A DNA stretch of 11,296 nucleotides from Planctomycetaceae bacterium (GTDB lineage Bacteria; Planctomycetota; Planctomycetia; Pirellulales; Pirellulaceae): positions 15,766 through 27,061 of the forward strand of contig PADE01000196.1 in assembly GCA_002702965.1 (NCBI GenBank). The letters run 5' to 3'. Below, piece by piece: positions 1-6,362 of the stretch. Below the pieces are notes generated by a model. That model was not told the DNA's origin, did no database searches, and was given only the letters and a program-made list of their open reading frames with translations. The translations under genes were made by a program, and so were the position numbers. The number at the start of each line of letters is the position of its first letter. Position 1 is the stretch's first letter.

Positions 1-1136
1 CGCGGCGGAAATCGTTTGTCGCGCCCGGCTACCTGGCGGTAGTGGTCAATCAGTCCCGCCGCCGCCTGTTGCTGGTCGAACGCAGTTACCGCGCGGAGAC
101 GGGCCGCTCGGCCCAAGCTGACTCGTTGTTCACGTTGGGCGAGTAGTTGAACTGTGGCTTGCTCCAATCGGTCGAGGTCCGCGGAAGGTACTAGTGACGC
201 GGCGCGGGCAGCGGTGGGGAAGATCTCAGGTGTTCCGCCGACGCAGGAGGCCACGATGGCCAGTCCGGAAGCGGCCGCTTCGAGCAGCACCCGACCGAGC
301 GGTTCCTGCCGTGCGGGGTGCAGCAATACGGTCAACTCGTTCAACCAGCGATCCATCTGGTGGCGGTACCCCAGGAAGTGGCAGCGACCCGCCAGTGGCG
401 CCCGATCCGCCCGTTGCCGAAGCCTGTATTCCAGTTCACGGGCTTCTCTTTTCTCGGACGTGCGGTCACCGAACACGACGAATTGGGCACGTGGAACGTC
501 CGCCACAATCCGCGCCGCGGTGTCGATAAACAAGTCGGTTCCTTTTCGCATGCCGATCTGACCGACGGTGCCCACCAGCGGACTGTCCGGCGATAGACGT
601 AATTCATCGTGTAGGCTTCCGGTAGTCGGTCGCGGGGCAAATGCGGACAGGTCGACACCGTTGTACAGCACGAAAGTGCGAAGCGGATCAAGACCCTGTT
701 CCACGTGCCAGTCGCGGGTCGCCTCGGAAACCGCCAACAACCGTGAATGGCAGTTCAAGTCGGCAATCGCCTGGCGACTGAGCCGCACGATGTCTCGCAT
801 GTGCCCTAGACTAGCGATGCCCATCTCAGCGAGCAGCGGTCCCGCCAGCCGGCTCATCGCCAGGCTGTTGGCGTGTACTAAATCCGGTCGTGACTCGCGC
901 ACCAGCGCGCGGATCGCGCGCCGCCGCGCGGTCTGAGATGGGTCGTACGACCCGTGGGGAAACCGCAGCGGTAGCAATTCAATGCCCCGCTTCTCGATCT
1001 CGGTCGCCAGCGGTCCTTCCGGCGGAGCAGCAATTTGCGGTTGGAAACCGGCGGCCGATACCGAATCCAGTACCGACAGCAGCGACCGTTCAGCGCCGTG
1101 CAAGCGGGCGAATTCGCATAGGATCAATACACGCAT
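1..1136 (-). CDS. Glycosyltransferase, GT-B fold, family 4 type (3' end outside window)
   Basis: Reading the minus strand from the ATG at 1136-1134 gives 378 uninterrupted residues up to the window edge, with no stop seen. The protein opens with MRVLILCEFARLHGAERSL, a typical GT-B N-terminal strand and loop. It has YNGVDLSAF at about 158-166, the hinge seen in GT4 enzymes, then VGQIGMRKGTDLF at about 191-203. Near the C-terminal domain it carries the EX7E donor-binding motif (E278 and E286), followed by GLAIVASCVGGTPEIF at 291-306. These features indicate a retaining sugar transferase using a nucleotide-sugar donor, probably cytoplasmic or membrane-peripheral and acting in polysaccharide or lipid glycosylation. 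Acceptor and sugar cannot be told. GT4 proteins are commonly about 370-400 residues, so the stop probably lies just outside. An in-frame ATG at 1151-1149 is an alternative start; neither start has a clear ribosome site. It is transcribed away from the BMC operon and is probably unrelated to it. Confidence 0.88.
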   Translation of the reverse strand, partial: MRVLILCEFARLHGAERSLLSVLDSVSAAGFQPQIAAPPEGPLATEIEKRGIELLPLRFPHGSYDPSQTARRRAIRALVRESRPDLVHANSLAMSRLAGPLLAEMGIASLGHMRDIVRLSRQAIADLNCHSRLLAVSEATRDWHVEQGLDPLRTFVLYNGVDLSAFAPRPTTGSLHDELRLSPDSPLVGTVGQIGMRKGTDLFIDTAARIVADVPRAQFVVFGDRTSEKREARELEYRLRQRADRAPLAGRCHFLGYRHQMDRWLNELTVLLHPARQEPLGRVLLEAAASGLAIVASCVGGTPEIFPTAARAASLVPSADLDRLEQATVQLLAQREQRVSLGRAARLRAVTAFDQQQAAAGLIDHYRQVAGRDKRFPP

Positions 1137-1359
1137 GACGCTGCACAGCATGAGACAGCAGCGGCCGACCCGTCAACCGACTGATCACCGTCAACGGCAG
1201 GATTTCTCGCCGGAAACGAAAACGGGACCGGCCGAGAGACGTTAGGATGATGGCGTCGCCAGCAGTTGCACCCACATTCCGAGGAGTGCCGGTATCCGGC
1301 CTGCGTTTTAGGTTACCCTACGCCACTGGTGTGCAGCTGCGATTCCGATCGTATGTTCA
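1137..1359. other. Divergent intergenic region
   Basis: This 223-base gap lies between the minus-strand glycosyltransferase and plus-strand purN, so it should hold both promoters. I could not pick out a convincing -35/-10 pair. The only structure seen is a short GCCGG-TAT-CCGGC hairpin at 1288-1300, too small to assign a role. No small gene with good codon character was seen. Confidence 0.5.
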
Positions 1360-2031
1360 ATGAACGCTGGTTACATCCGGTCTTTCTGTATTGTGAGCGA
1401 GCCATCCGTGAACCGAGAACGCATTGTATTGGCCGTCTTGATCTCCGGAGGGGGAACCACGCTCAACAACCTACTGGAGCGAATCGCCGCAGGTTCTTTG
1501 AACGCTGAGATTCGGCTGGTGATCTCCAGCAACCCTGCTGCGGGTGGTCTCCAATTCGCGTCGGCGGCCGGGATTCCTGCGGTGACCGTCTCTCGTCGTG
1601 AATCAGGCTCGCCGGAAACCTTCAGCGGGGCGATTTTCGAGGCTTGCCGGCAGGCGCAAGTCGAACTGGTTGTGATGGGTGGATTCCTCAAGCACGTCTT
1701 GATTCCAGAAGATTTTCAACACCGCGTGCTGAACATTCACCCGAGCCTGATTCCCGCCTTCTGCGGCAAGGGGTTTTACGGACTGCGGGTCCACACCGCG
1801 GTCTTGGCGTACGGAGCCAAAGTTAGCGGCTGCACAGTCCACTTTGTGGACAATCAGTACGACCACGGACCGATTCTGTTGCAGCGGAGTGTCGACGTTT
1901 TGGAAAAGGACACACCCGAAGCGTTAGCGCGACGTATCTTTGTGCAAGAGTGCGAGGCCTACCCAACGGCCATCAACCTCTGCGCGGCGGGCCGCGTGAA
2001 GTTAGAGGGTCGCCGGGTGCGGATCGACTGA
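1360..2031 (+). CDS. purN: Phosphoribosylglycinamide formyltransferase (GAR transformylase 1)
   Basis: This enzyme transfers the formyl group of 10-formyltetrahydrofolate to GAR in cytosolic de novo purine synthesis. The N-terminal ISGGGTTLNNLL (about residues 28-39) matches the PurN phosphate-binding loop. The catalytic set known for this family is visible: Asn125 and His127 in LNIHPSLIPAFCG, and Asp168 in YDHGPILLQ. SGCTVHFVD at 156-164 and DTPEALARR at 184-192 are also typical. The length of 223 residues slightly exceeds the usual 190-215 because of the N-terminus. In-frame GTG codons at 1393 and 1408 would give starts closer to the first strand (RIVLAVLISGGG), so the true start may be 1408. 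No strong ribosome site separates the options. The gene stands apart from the BMC operon, separated by an AT-rich gap of about 200 bases, and is probably a housekeeping neighbour. Confidence 0.93.
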   Translation: MNAGYIRSFCIVSEPSVNRERIVLAVLISGGGTTLNNLLERIAAGSLNAEIRLVISSNPAAGGLQFASAAGIPAVTVSRRESGSPETFSGAIFEACRQAQVELVVMGGFLKHVLIPEDFQHRVLNIHPSLIPAFCGKGFYGLRVHTAVLAYGAKVSGCTVHFVDNQYDHGPILLQRSVDVLEKDTPEALARRIFVQECEAYPTAINLCAAGRVKLEGRRVRID

Positions 2032-2089
2032 GCGACGGTGGTCTAACGCCCGCGTGCTCGAGCTTCTCCCAAGTCCTGCTGCAGTCATG

Positions 2090-2102
2090 GTTTGCGACAA
2101 AC
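2090..2102. repeat. Small inverted repeat, possible operator
   Basis: GTTTG-CGA-CAAAC is a perfect 5-base inverted repeat at the upstream edge of the AT-rich leader, 59 bases past the purN stop and about 80 bases before the predicted -35 box. It is too weak for an intrinsic terminator and has no T-run. It could be half of an operator for the adjacent DeoR-family regulator, but such short repeats also arise by chance. Confidence 0.2.
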
Positions 2103-2180
2103 TGATAGAAAGCCATCACCATAGGCGTTAAATCAATCCAAAAACGATGAATAAATAGTCTAAAACAACTCTTAGAATGA

Positions 2181-2209
2181 TTGAAAACAGTCAAGATATA
2201 TCCCATAAT
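2181..2209 (+). promoter_or_regulatory. Predicted sigma70-like promoter of the BMC operon
   Basis: TTGAAA at 2181-2186 and CATAAT at 2204-2209 are separated by exactly 17 bases, a near-consensus vegetative promoter. It lies in an AT-rich stretch (41 G/C in the 120 bases 2101-2220), unlike the GC-rich coding DNA around it. Transcription would begin near 2216, about 30 bases before the regulator start. As no comparable promoter was seen in the later gaps, this is the likely main promoter for the regulator and the following BMC genes. A DeoR-type repressor would plausibly act here; TTGA and TCAA arms at 2181-2184 and 2191-2194 overlap the box but are too short to call an operator. Confidence 0.6.
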
Positions 2210-2248
2210 TGCGCATAGTCATCCGCGAAAGTGGGAGTAAACAATCTG

Positions 2249-3043
2249 ATGTCGATCCAGTTATCGGCGGAGGATCGCCGAAATCGCATGCTCGAAATGA
2301 TTCGCAGAACGGGATTTGCGTCGCTACCTGATCTGGTGGGCGAGTTGGAGGTCTCCGAGTCGACCGTTCGCAGGGACCTCGATTCGCTCGAAGAGCTGGG
2401 CTCGGCTCGGCGCACCCATGGCGGTGTGTTCTACGTGGGACCGACGCCCAAGTTGCCCCATTTCGATCATCGGCAGTCGACGCACTGGGATCAAAAAAGG
2501 GGCATCGCGGTGGCCGCCGCAGCGCTCATTGAGGATGGGGACACGATCCTATTAGACGGGGGCAGCACGACCTATGAACTGGCTCAACAGCTGGTCACCA
2601 GACCGCTGCAGATTGTCACCAATTCACTGCCTGTCGCGACGCTGTTTATGTCTAGCGACAGTGTCGATTTGGTCCTCGTCGGCGGCTACGTACACAGTCG
2701 GACGGGCGTTTCGCTCGGCCCGTATGCCAACCAGATGCTGAGCGATTTGAACGTGCGCCGAGCCTTCCTGAGTGTCGCCGGAATCAACCACCGCGGGTAC
2801 TACAACAGTAACCTACTGCTGGTCGAAACAGAACGCGTGATGATGGCGTCGGCGGATGAGGTGTTCATCTTAGCAGACAGCGCCAAGTTTGGTCACGCCA
2901 GCCTAGCGCACCTATGCGACTTGGGTGAGGTCGACTACCTGGTGGTCGATGACGCCGTCGACAAACTCTGGCGGAGCCGAGTGGTGGACGCGGGCGTAAA
3001 ACTTGTGCTCGGCCAGACCTCCAACACAGATCAACACAAATAA
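2249..3043 (+). CDS. DeoR-family transcriptional regulator of the BMC operon
   Basis: A 264-residue DeoR-type protein, the normal length for the family. The N-terminal winged helix-turn-helix spans about residues 10-60, with LPDLVGELEVSESTVRRDL (about 26-44) matching the DeoR signature. The C-terminal sensor domain has DGGSTTYEL at 103-111 and TNSLPVA at 124-130, then a lysine-containing ADSAKFG at 209-215, as in family members that bind phosphorylated sugars. By family knowledge it would be a cytoplasmic repressor released by a sugar-phosphate; here an intermediate such as fuculose or rhamnulose 1-phosphate, or DHAP, is a reasonable but unproven inducer. I chose the ATG at 2249 because GGAG at 2234-2237 sits 11 bases before it. 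A GTG at 2231 is in frame and would add six residues. It is the first gene of the operon, 67 bases before pduL, so it probably also controls itself. Confidence 0.92.
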   Translation: MSIQLSAEDRRNRMLEMIRRTGFASLPDLVGELEVSESTVRRDLDSLEELGSARRTHGGVFYVGPTPKLPHFDHRQSTHWDQKRGIAVAAAALIEDGDTILLDGGSTTYELAQQLVTRPLQIVTNSLPVATLFMSSDSVDLVLVGGYVHSRTGVSLGPYANQMLSDLNVRRAFLSVAGINHRGYYNSNLLLVETERVMMASADEVFILADSAKFGHASLAHLCDLGEVDYLVVDDAVDKLWRSRVVDAGVKLVLGQTSNTDQHK

Positions 3044-3110
3044 CCGTGATGTTTCGGGCGGGTCTGCGAACTCACCCCGAGATGTTATCCGCTCGATAGA
3101 ACGACTTCCC

Positions 3111-3836
3111 ATGAGCCAGTTAACTACCGTCGATCGTGCTCTGGTCGAGCAGATCGTGCACCAAGTTGTCAAAGCCCGCGCCGAACCAGCGGCTGATGCC
3201 GCGGCTGCGCCGGGGCCGGCGGAGCTGGTCGTTAGCATCTCGGCACGACATTGTCATTTAAGCGACGAGCACGTCGAACGACTGTTTGGGCCAGGTCACC
3301 GTTTGACCCCGCTGCGAGACCTTTACCAAGACGGTTTCTACGCCGCCGAAGAGACGGTGATGGTTGTGGGCCCCCGGCGACGAATGCTGGAGAAGGTTCG
3401 CGTGTTGGGACCGACACGACCTGAAAGCCAAGTCGAGTTGGCGTTTACCGACGCGATTTCGTTGGGCCTCGAGGTGCCGGTGCGGCACAGCGGCGATTTG
3501 GCGGGAACACCGGGGTGTGTGCTGGTTGGTCCACAGGGAGTCGTAGAGCTTCCACAGGGGGTGATTCGCGCCGCGCGACACGTCCACATGTGCTTTCGCG
3601 CTGCGGAGCGCATGGGGGTGCAGAACGGCGAGCTGATGAATCTTCGCATCGAGTCGCCTGACTGTACTACGGTCCTAGAGGATCTATTGGTGCGGGCGGA
3701 TGAGACCAGCAAGCTGGAAGTGCACATCGACACCGATGAAGGGAATGCCGTTTACCTGGACGGCGCAACCAAAGTCGAATTAGTGCGCCAGAAGAAACAC
3801 GCAAAACCATGCAGCTGCCAGGGCCACGGAGACTGA
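3111..3836 (+). CDS. pduL: PduL-type phosphate acyltransferase with N-terminal encapsulation helix
   Basis: PduL enzymes convert acyl-CoA and phosphate to acyl-phosphate and CoA inside BMCs, recycling CoA in the lumen. The 241-residue protein has two PduL domains. Metal-binding histidines are visible at H47 and H49 (SARHCHLS), H157 and H159 (ARHVHM) and H205 (EVHID), matching the two-metal site known for the family. Residues 8-24 (DRALVEQIVHQVVKARA) form an amphipathic helix followed by an Ala/Pro-rich linker at 25-37. This is the architecture of an encapsulation peptide, so the enzyme is probably lumenal. The likely substrate is lactoyl-CoA (or propionyl/acetyl-CoA), given the aldolase and aldehyde dehydrogenase downstream. 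The ATG at 3111 is chosen because the helix begins there; the longer frame from 3003 overlaps the regulator gene. The C-terminus ends in a small Cys/His-rich tail (KPCSCQGHGD) of unknown role. Confidence 0.94.
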   Translation: MSQLTTVDRALVEQIVHQVVKARAEPAADAAAAPGPAELVVSISARHCHLSDEHVERLFGPGHRLTPLRDLYQDGFYAAEETVMVVGPRRRMLEKVRVLGPTRPESQVELAFTDAISLGLEVPVRHSGDLAGTPGCVLVGPQGVVELPQGVIRAARHVHMCFRAAERMGVQNGELMNLRIESPDCTTVLEDLLVRADETSKLEVHIDTDEGNAVYLDGATKVELVRQKKHAKPCSCQGHGD

Positions 3837-3922
3837 GACCCCAGATCCCGGTCGGAACGATCCGCCCCCGGGACGCATGTGGAGAACGAATTGGTGAATG
3901 ATGTCCGCAGGAAGACTCTATT

Positions 3923-3928
3923 GAGGAG
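3923..3928 (+). promoter_or_regulatory. Strong ribosome binding site for BMC-H 1
   Basis: GAGGAG ends 8 bases before the ATG at 3937, in a short AT-rich stretch. It is one of the clearest ribosome sites in the operon, which fits the high copy number needed for a hexameric facet protein. Confidence 0.75.
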
Positions 3929-3936
3929 ATATTTTT

Positions 3937-4239
3937 ATGGCGAAAGCACTTGAAGCGTTAGGGATGATCGAGACCAAGGGGTTTATAGCCCTGTTGGAGG
4001 CGACGGATGCCATGATGAAAGCCGCCAATGTCCAGTTCATGGGTTGGGACAAGGTTGGCAGTGGTTTGGTGACCGCATTCGTGACGGGTGATGTGGCGGC
4101 CGTTAAGGCGGCCACGGACGCCGGTGCGAACGCAGCGGGTCGGATCGGCGACGTTGTCAGCGTGCAGGTCATTCCGCGACCCCACGAAGACCTCGGGGCG
4201 GTCTTACCGGCGCGCGCAAGAGGTAAATCATCCGGTTGA
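3937..4239 (+). CDS. BMC-H hexameric shell protein 1
   Basis: A single BMC-domain (Pfam00936-type) protein of 100 residues that would form hexamers tiling the shell facets. The canonical opening ALEALGMIETKGF (about 4-16) is present, followed by EATDAMMKAANV with the conserved edge lysine K28 that knits neighbouring hexamers. The pore loop is KVGSGLVT (39-46), close to the GSG pore of PduA-like proteins. The C-terminus extends about ten residues beyond the fold with a basic tail (ARARGKSSG). The gene lies 100 bases after pduL and is followed closely by a second BMC-H paralogue. The start is well supported by the GAGGAG site and by family alignment. Confidence 0.96.
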   Translation: MAKALEALGMIETKGFIALLEATDAMMKAANVQFMGWDKVGSGLVTAFVTGDVAAVKAATDAGANAAGRIGDVVSVQVIPRPHEDLGAVLPARARGKSSG

Positions 4240-4304
4240 TGCGAGGCGAGTTTTGGGAACTAGTGACAACAGCAGTTGCAACACAACAGAAAGAGACGGG
4301 CGTT

Positions 4305-4574
4305 ATGCAAAATGCACTTGGACTCGTGGAAACGCGCGGTTTGATTAGTTTGATCGAGGCTTCCGATGCGATGGCAAAGGCGGCCAATGTGGACATCGTC
4401 AAACGCGTCGACATCGGCGGCGGGTTCGTGACCTCGGTGGTGCAAGGGGATGTGGGCAGCGTAAGGGCTGCGGTCGAGGCGGGGGCAAACGCCGCCAATC
4501 AAGTGGGTGAACTGATCAGCAGCCACGTGATTGCCCGTCCTGCCGAAGGTCTCGTCGATCAATACCTGCGTTGA
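4305..4574 (+). CDS. BMC-H hexameric shell protein 2
   Basis: Second single-domain BMC-H protein, 89 residues, clearly a paralogue of its upstream neighbour. It has ALGLVETRGLISLIEASDAM at the start, the edge lysine K25 in AKAANV, and EAGANAANQVGELIS in the last third. The pore loop reads VDIGGGFV (35-42), more glycine-rich and with an acidic residue before it, so its pore should differ from that of BMC-H 1. I chose the ATG at 4305 because the fold begins there and GAGA at 4293-4296 lies 8 bases upstream. The frame stays open back to an ATG at 4239, which overlaps the previous stop (TGATG). The extra 22 codons are rich in A/T third positions, unlike the gene body, and are probably untranslated. 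Confidence 0.95.
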   Translation: MQNALGLVETRGLISLIEASDAMAKAANVDIVKRVDIGGGFVTSVVQGDVGSVRAAVEAGANAANQVGELISSHVIARPAEGLVDQYLR

Positions 4575-4626
4575 TCGACTTATGTCCGTGGCGGTTTGTC
4601 TCGCGGGATCCGCGTCCGGTCTAGGG

Positions 4627-4632
4627 AAGGAG
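4627..4632 (+). promoter_or_regulatory. Ribosome binding site that fixes the GTG start of the kinase
   Basis: AAGGAG lies 7 bases before a GTG at 4640. This near-ideal spacing, with the conserved N-terminal strand starting at the GTG, decides the start codon. Confidence 0.7.
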
Positions 4633-4639
4633 ACGGGGG

Positions 4640-5827
4640 GTGAAAATCTTGGTGGCCAATCTGGGGTCGACGAGCTTCAAGTATCGACTCTTGGATATGT
4701 CGAACGAGAAACAGCTTGCGCGGGGGGGAATTGAACGCATCGGTTCTTCCCAGAGTGACTGCTTCGTCGAGATCGGCGACCGGCGAACCGAGACGAGCGG
4801 ACAGGTGAGGGATCACGCCGACGCGGTACAGCGGTGCCTCGATCAACTGACGGACTCCGAGCACGGCTGTCTCAGCGACGCCGCGGAGGTCGCAGCGATC
4901 GGGTTCAAGGCCGTCCACGGTGGTCGGGTTAGCGGTGTGCAGTACGTGACCGAGTCGGTATTGGAAGCGATGCAGGAGATGAGTCCTGTCGCCCCTGCGC
5001 ACAACCCGCCCTACATCGACGCGATGAGACGACTGGCCGAGCGCTTTGCGAACATCCCGTTGGTGGCGGCCTTCGAGACCGGTTTTCACAGCACCGTTCC
5101 GGACCGATTGAAATACTATGCCATAGCGCGGGAATGGGGAGATCGTTGGCAGATCAAACGGTGGGGCTTTCACGGAGCCAGTCACCGCTACATTGGTTTC
5201 CGCTGTGGTCAGTTACTCGACGGTGAATCGCTGCGCGTCATTTCCTGCCATCTGGGAGGGTCGAGCAGCCTGTGCGCCATGCGTGGCGGGCAGAGCGTCG
5301 CCACGACGATGGGAATGAGTCCGCAAACAGGAATCCCACACAACAACCGGGTCGGTGACTTCGATCCGTTTGTACTACCGCTTCTTATGCGGGCCACCGA
5401 ACAATCCCTCGAAGAGGTGTTATCCGACTTGGCCAGTCGCGCCGGGTTGCTGGGCCTGAGCGGTCTCAGCGGCGACGTCCGCGATTTAGAGGAAGCGGCG
5501 GACGGTGGACACGCCGACGCGTTGTTGGCACTGGAAGTGTTCATCAGTGAAGTGCGTCGCTATCTGGGCGGTTTGCTTGTGGAATTAGGTGGCGCAGACC
5601 TGATCGCTTTCACCGGCGGCATCGGGGAAAACAGCGCTCGCGTGCGGTCGGGCGTGTGTGCCGAACTCGGGGAGTTGGGCATCGAACTGGACCCAACGGC
5701 TAATGCGGCGGCGCGGTCGGAGTGTTGCATCAGTTCCGCGGCCAGCCGAGCGCAAGTCTGGGTGGTGCCGACCAACGAAGAGCTGATCGTCGCCCGCCAA
5801 GTGCAGGCTCTGTTAAACGCGGATTAG
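4640..5827 (+). CDS. ackA: Acetate kinase family enzyme (acyl-phosphate to acid + ATP)
   Basis: A 395-residue ASKHA-fold kinase of normal acetate kinase length, starting with GTG. Family motifs are present: NLGSTSFK at 7-14, VHGG at 92-95, HNPP at 121-124, GFHGASH at 176-182, CHLGGSSS at 203-210, FTGGIGENSA (C-terminal part) and PTNEEL near the end. In the BMC pathway it would take the acyl-phosphate made by PduL, probably lactoyl- or acetyl-phosphate, and generate ATP. It has no recognisable encapsulation helix, so it may act in the cytosol. Compared from memory with the Methanosarcina enzyme, several active-site positions differ: Lys90 where Arg91 is usual, Arg96 for Glu97, Glu146 for catalytic Asp148 (FETGFH instead of FDTAFH), and Gly207 for Asn211. 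His121, His178 and Arg237 are kept. Family membership is sure; kinetics and substrate are not. Confidence 0.92.
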   Translation: MKILVANLGSTSFKYRLLDMSNEKQLARGGIERIGSSQSDCFVEIGDRRTETSGQVRDHADAVQRCLDQLTDSEHGCLSDAAEVAAIGFKAVHGGRVSGVQYVTESVLEAMQEMSPVAPAHNPPYIDAMRRLAERFANIPLVAAFETGFHSTVPDRLKYYAIAREWGDRWQIKRWGFHGASHRYIGFRCGQLLDGESLRVISCHLGGSSSLCAMRGGQSVATTMGMSPQTGIPHNNRVGDFDPFVLPLLMRATEQSLEEVLSDLASRAGLLGLSGLSGDVRDLEEAADGGHADALLALEVFISEVRRYLGGLLVELGGADLIAFTGGIGENSARVRSGVCAELGELGIELDPTANAAARSECCISSAASRAQVWVVPTNEELIVARQVQALLNAD

Positions 5828-5855
5828 CAGGTCAGCGTTGTCGAGATTTACGCGA

Positions 5856-5890
5856 ACAGATTGTGAGCATACAGATTGTGAGCATACAGA
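5856..5890. repeat. 15-base tandem direct repeat
   Basis: ACAGATTGTGAGCAT occurs twice head to tail (5856-5870 and 5871-5885), followed by a partial third copy ACAGA (5886-5890). It lies in the 112-base gap between the kinase stop and the first BMC-P start. The octamer TTGTGAGC inside it also occurs at 1391-1398 near the start of purN. A protein-binding site, a spacer or simple slippage are all possible. Confidence 0.65.
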
Positions 5891-5928
5891 GATCGAGAGT
5901 CGTCAGACTGAGCTACTATTGAATACCC

Positions 5929-5934
5929 AAGGAG
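5929..5934 (+). promoter_or_regulatory. Ribosome binding site of BMC-P 1
   Basis: AAGGAG lies 5 bases before the ATG at 5940. It supports that start over the longer open frame from 5838, which would translate the tandem repeat. Confidence 0.7.
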
Positions 5935-5939
5935 CGGAC

Positions 5940-6254
5940 ATGTTTGTTGCCAAGGTAACCGGTTCGCTGGTTTCGACGCAGAAAACGGATTCGCTGGTAG
6001 GTCACAAGCTACTGGTTGTCGAGCCGTACCGGCTGGAATCGGACCAGCGCCAAAGCCTCGTCTCGACTGGACGGACCTTTATCGCTGTGGATGCGCTCGG
6101 CGCCGGCGAGGGAGACTTTGTGTTGATTACACAGGGATCGAGCGCTCGTATGACGCCCGAAACCCAGGAAGCGCCCGTCGATACGGTCATTGTCGGTATT
6201 GTCGATCAGGTGCGAGTTGACCAGCACAGTGTCTACTCGCGTGGAGAGGAGTGA
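5940..6254 (+). CDS. BMC-P pentameric vertex protein 1 (EutN/CcmL family)
   Basis: A 104-residue EutN/CcmL-family protein; these form pentamers that cap the vertices of the shell. It opens with MFVAKVTGSLVST, the usual first strand, followed by GHKLLVVEPY. The family signature AVDALGAGEGDFVLITQGSSAR is nearly perfect, and PVDTVIVGIVDQV forms the last strand. The tail (VDQHSVYSRGEE) is hydrophilic. It is the most canonical of the three BMC-P proteins in the operon. The start at 5940 is chosen from the ribosome site and the family N-terminus. It follows the kinase by 112 bases and precedes the aldehyde dehydrogenase by 108. Confidence 0.95.
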   Translation: MFVAKVTGSLVSTQKTDSLVGHKLLVVEPYRLESDQRQSLVSTGRTFIAVDALGAGEGDFVLITQGSSARMTPETQEAPVDTVIVGIVDQVRVDQHSVYSRGEE

Positions 6255-6263
6255 TAGGGAGCG

Positions 6264-6315
6264 GGCGGTTTGCGGACCGCCTTCATGAACCACCGCCGGA
6301 GCAGGTGCTGCCTGC
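6264..6315 (+). other. Two adjacent hairpins in the BMC-P 1 / aldehyde dehydrogenase gap
   Basis: GGCGGT-TTGCGG-ACCGCC (6264-6281) and GCAGG-TGCTG-CCTGC (6301-6315) are perfect inverted repeats 19 bases apart in a 108-base non-coding gap. Neither is followed by a T-run, so they are poor intrinsic terminators. They may be RNA processing or stability elements between a shell gene and an enzyme gene, or chance structure in GC-rich DNA. Confidence 0.35.
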
Positions 6316-6362
6316 CCCGGATCAACCATTACCACAACATGCACTATAGGTAGACCCGTCGA

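Noticed and set aside
154..1138. Several plus-strand open frames
   Set aside because: They lie opposite the minus-strand glycosyltransferase, which has a continuous 378-residue frame with GT4 motifs.
4239..4304. A 22-residue N-terminal extension of BMC-H 2 starting at the TGATG overlap, possibly a targeting helix
   Set aside because: Third codon positions are A/T-rich unlike the gene body, the BMC-H fold starts at 4305, and a plausible ribosome site precedes 4305. It remains a minor alternative.
4580..5185. Minus-strand open frame of 201 codons
   Set aside because: It is antisense to the acetate kinase family gene and has no recognisable motif.
5838..5939. A 34-residue extension of BMC-P 1 that would translate the tandem repeat
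   Set aside because: AAGGAG lies 5 bases before the ATG at 5940, where the family N-terminus begins.
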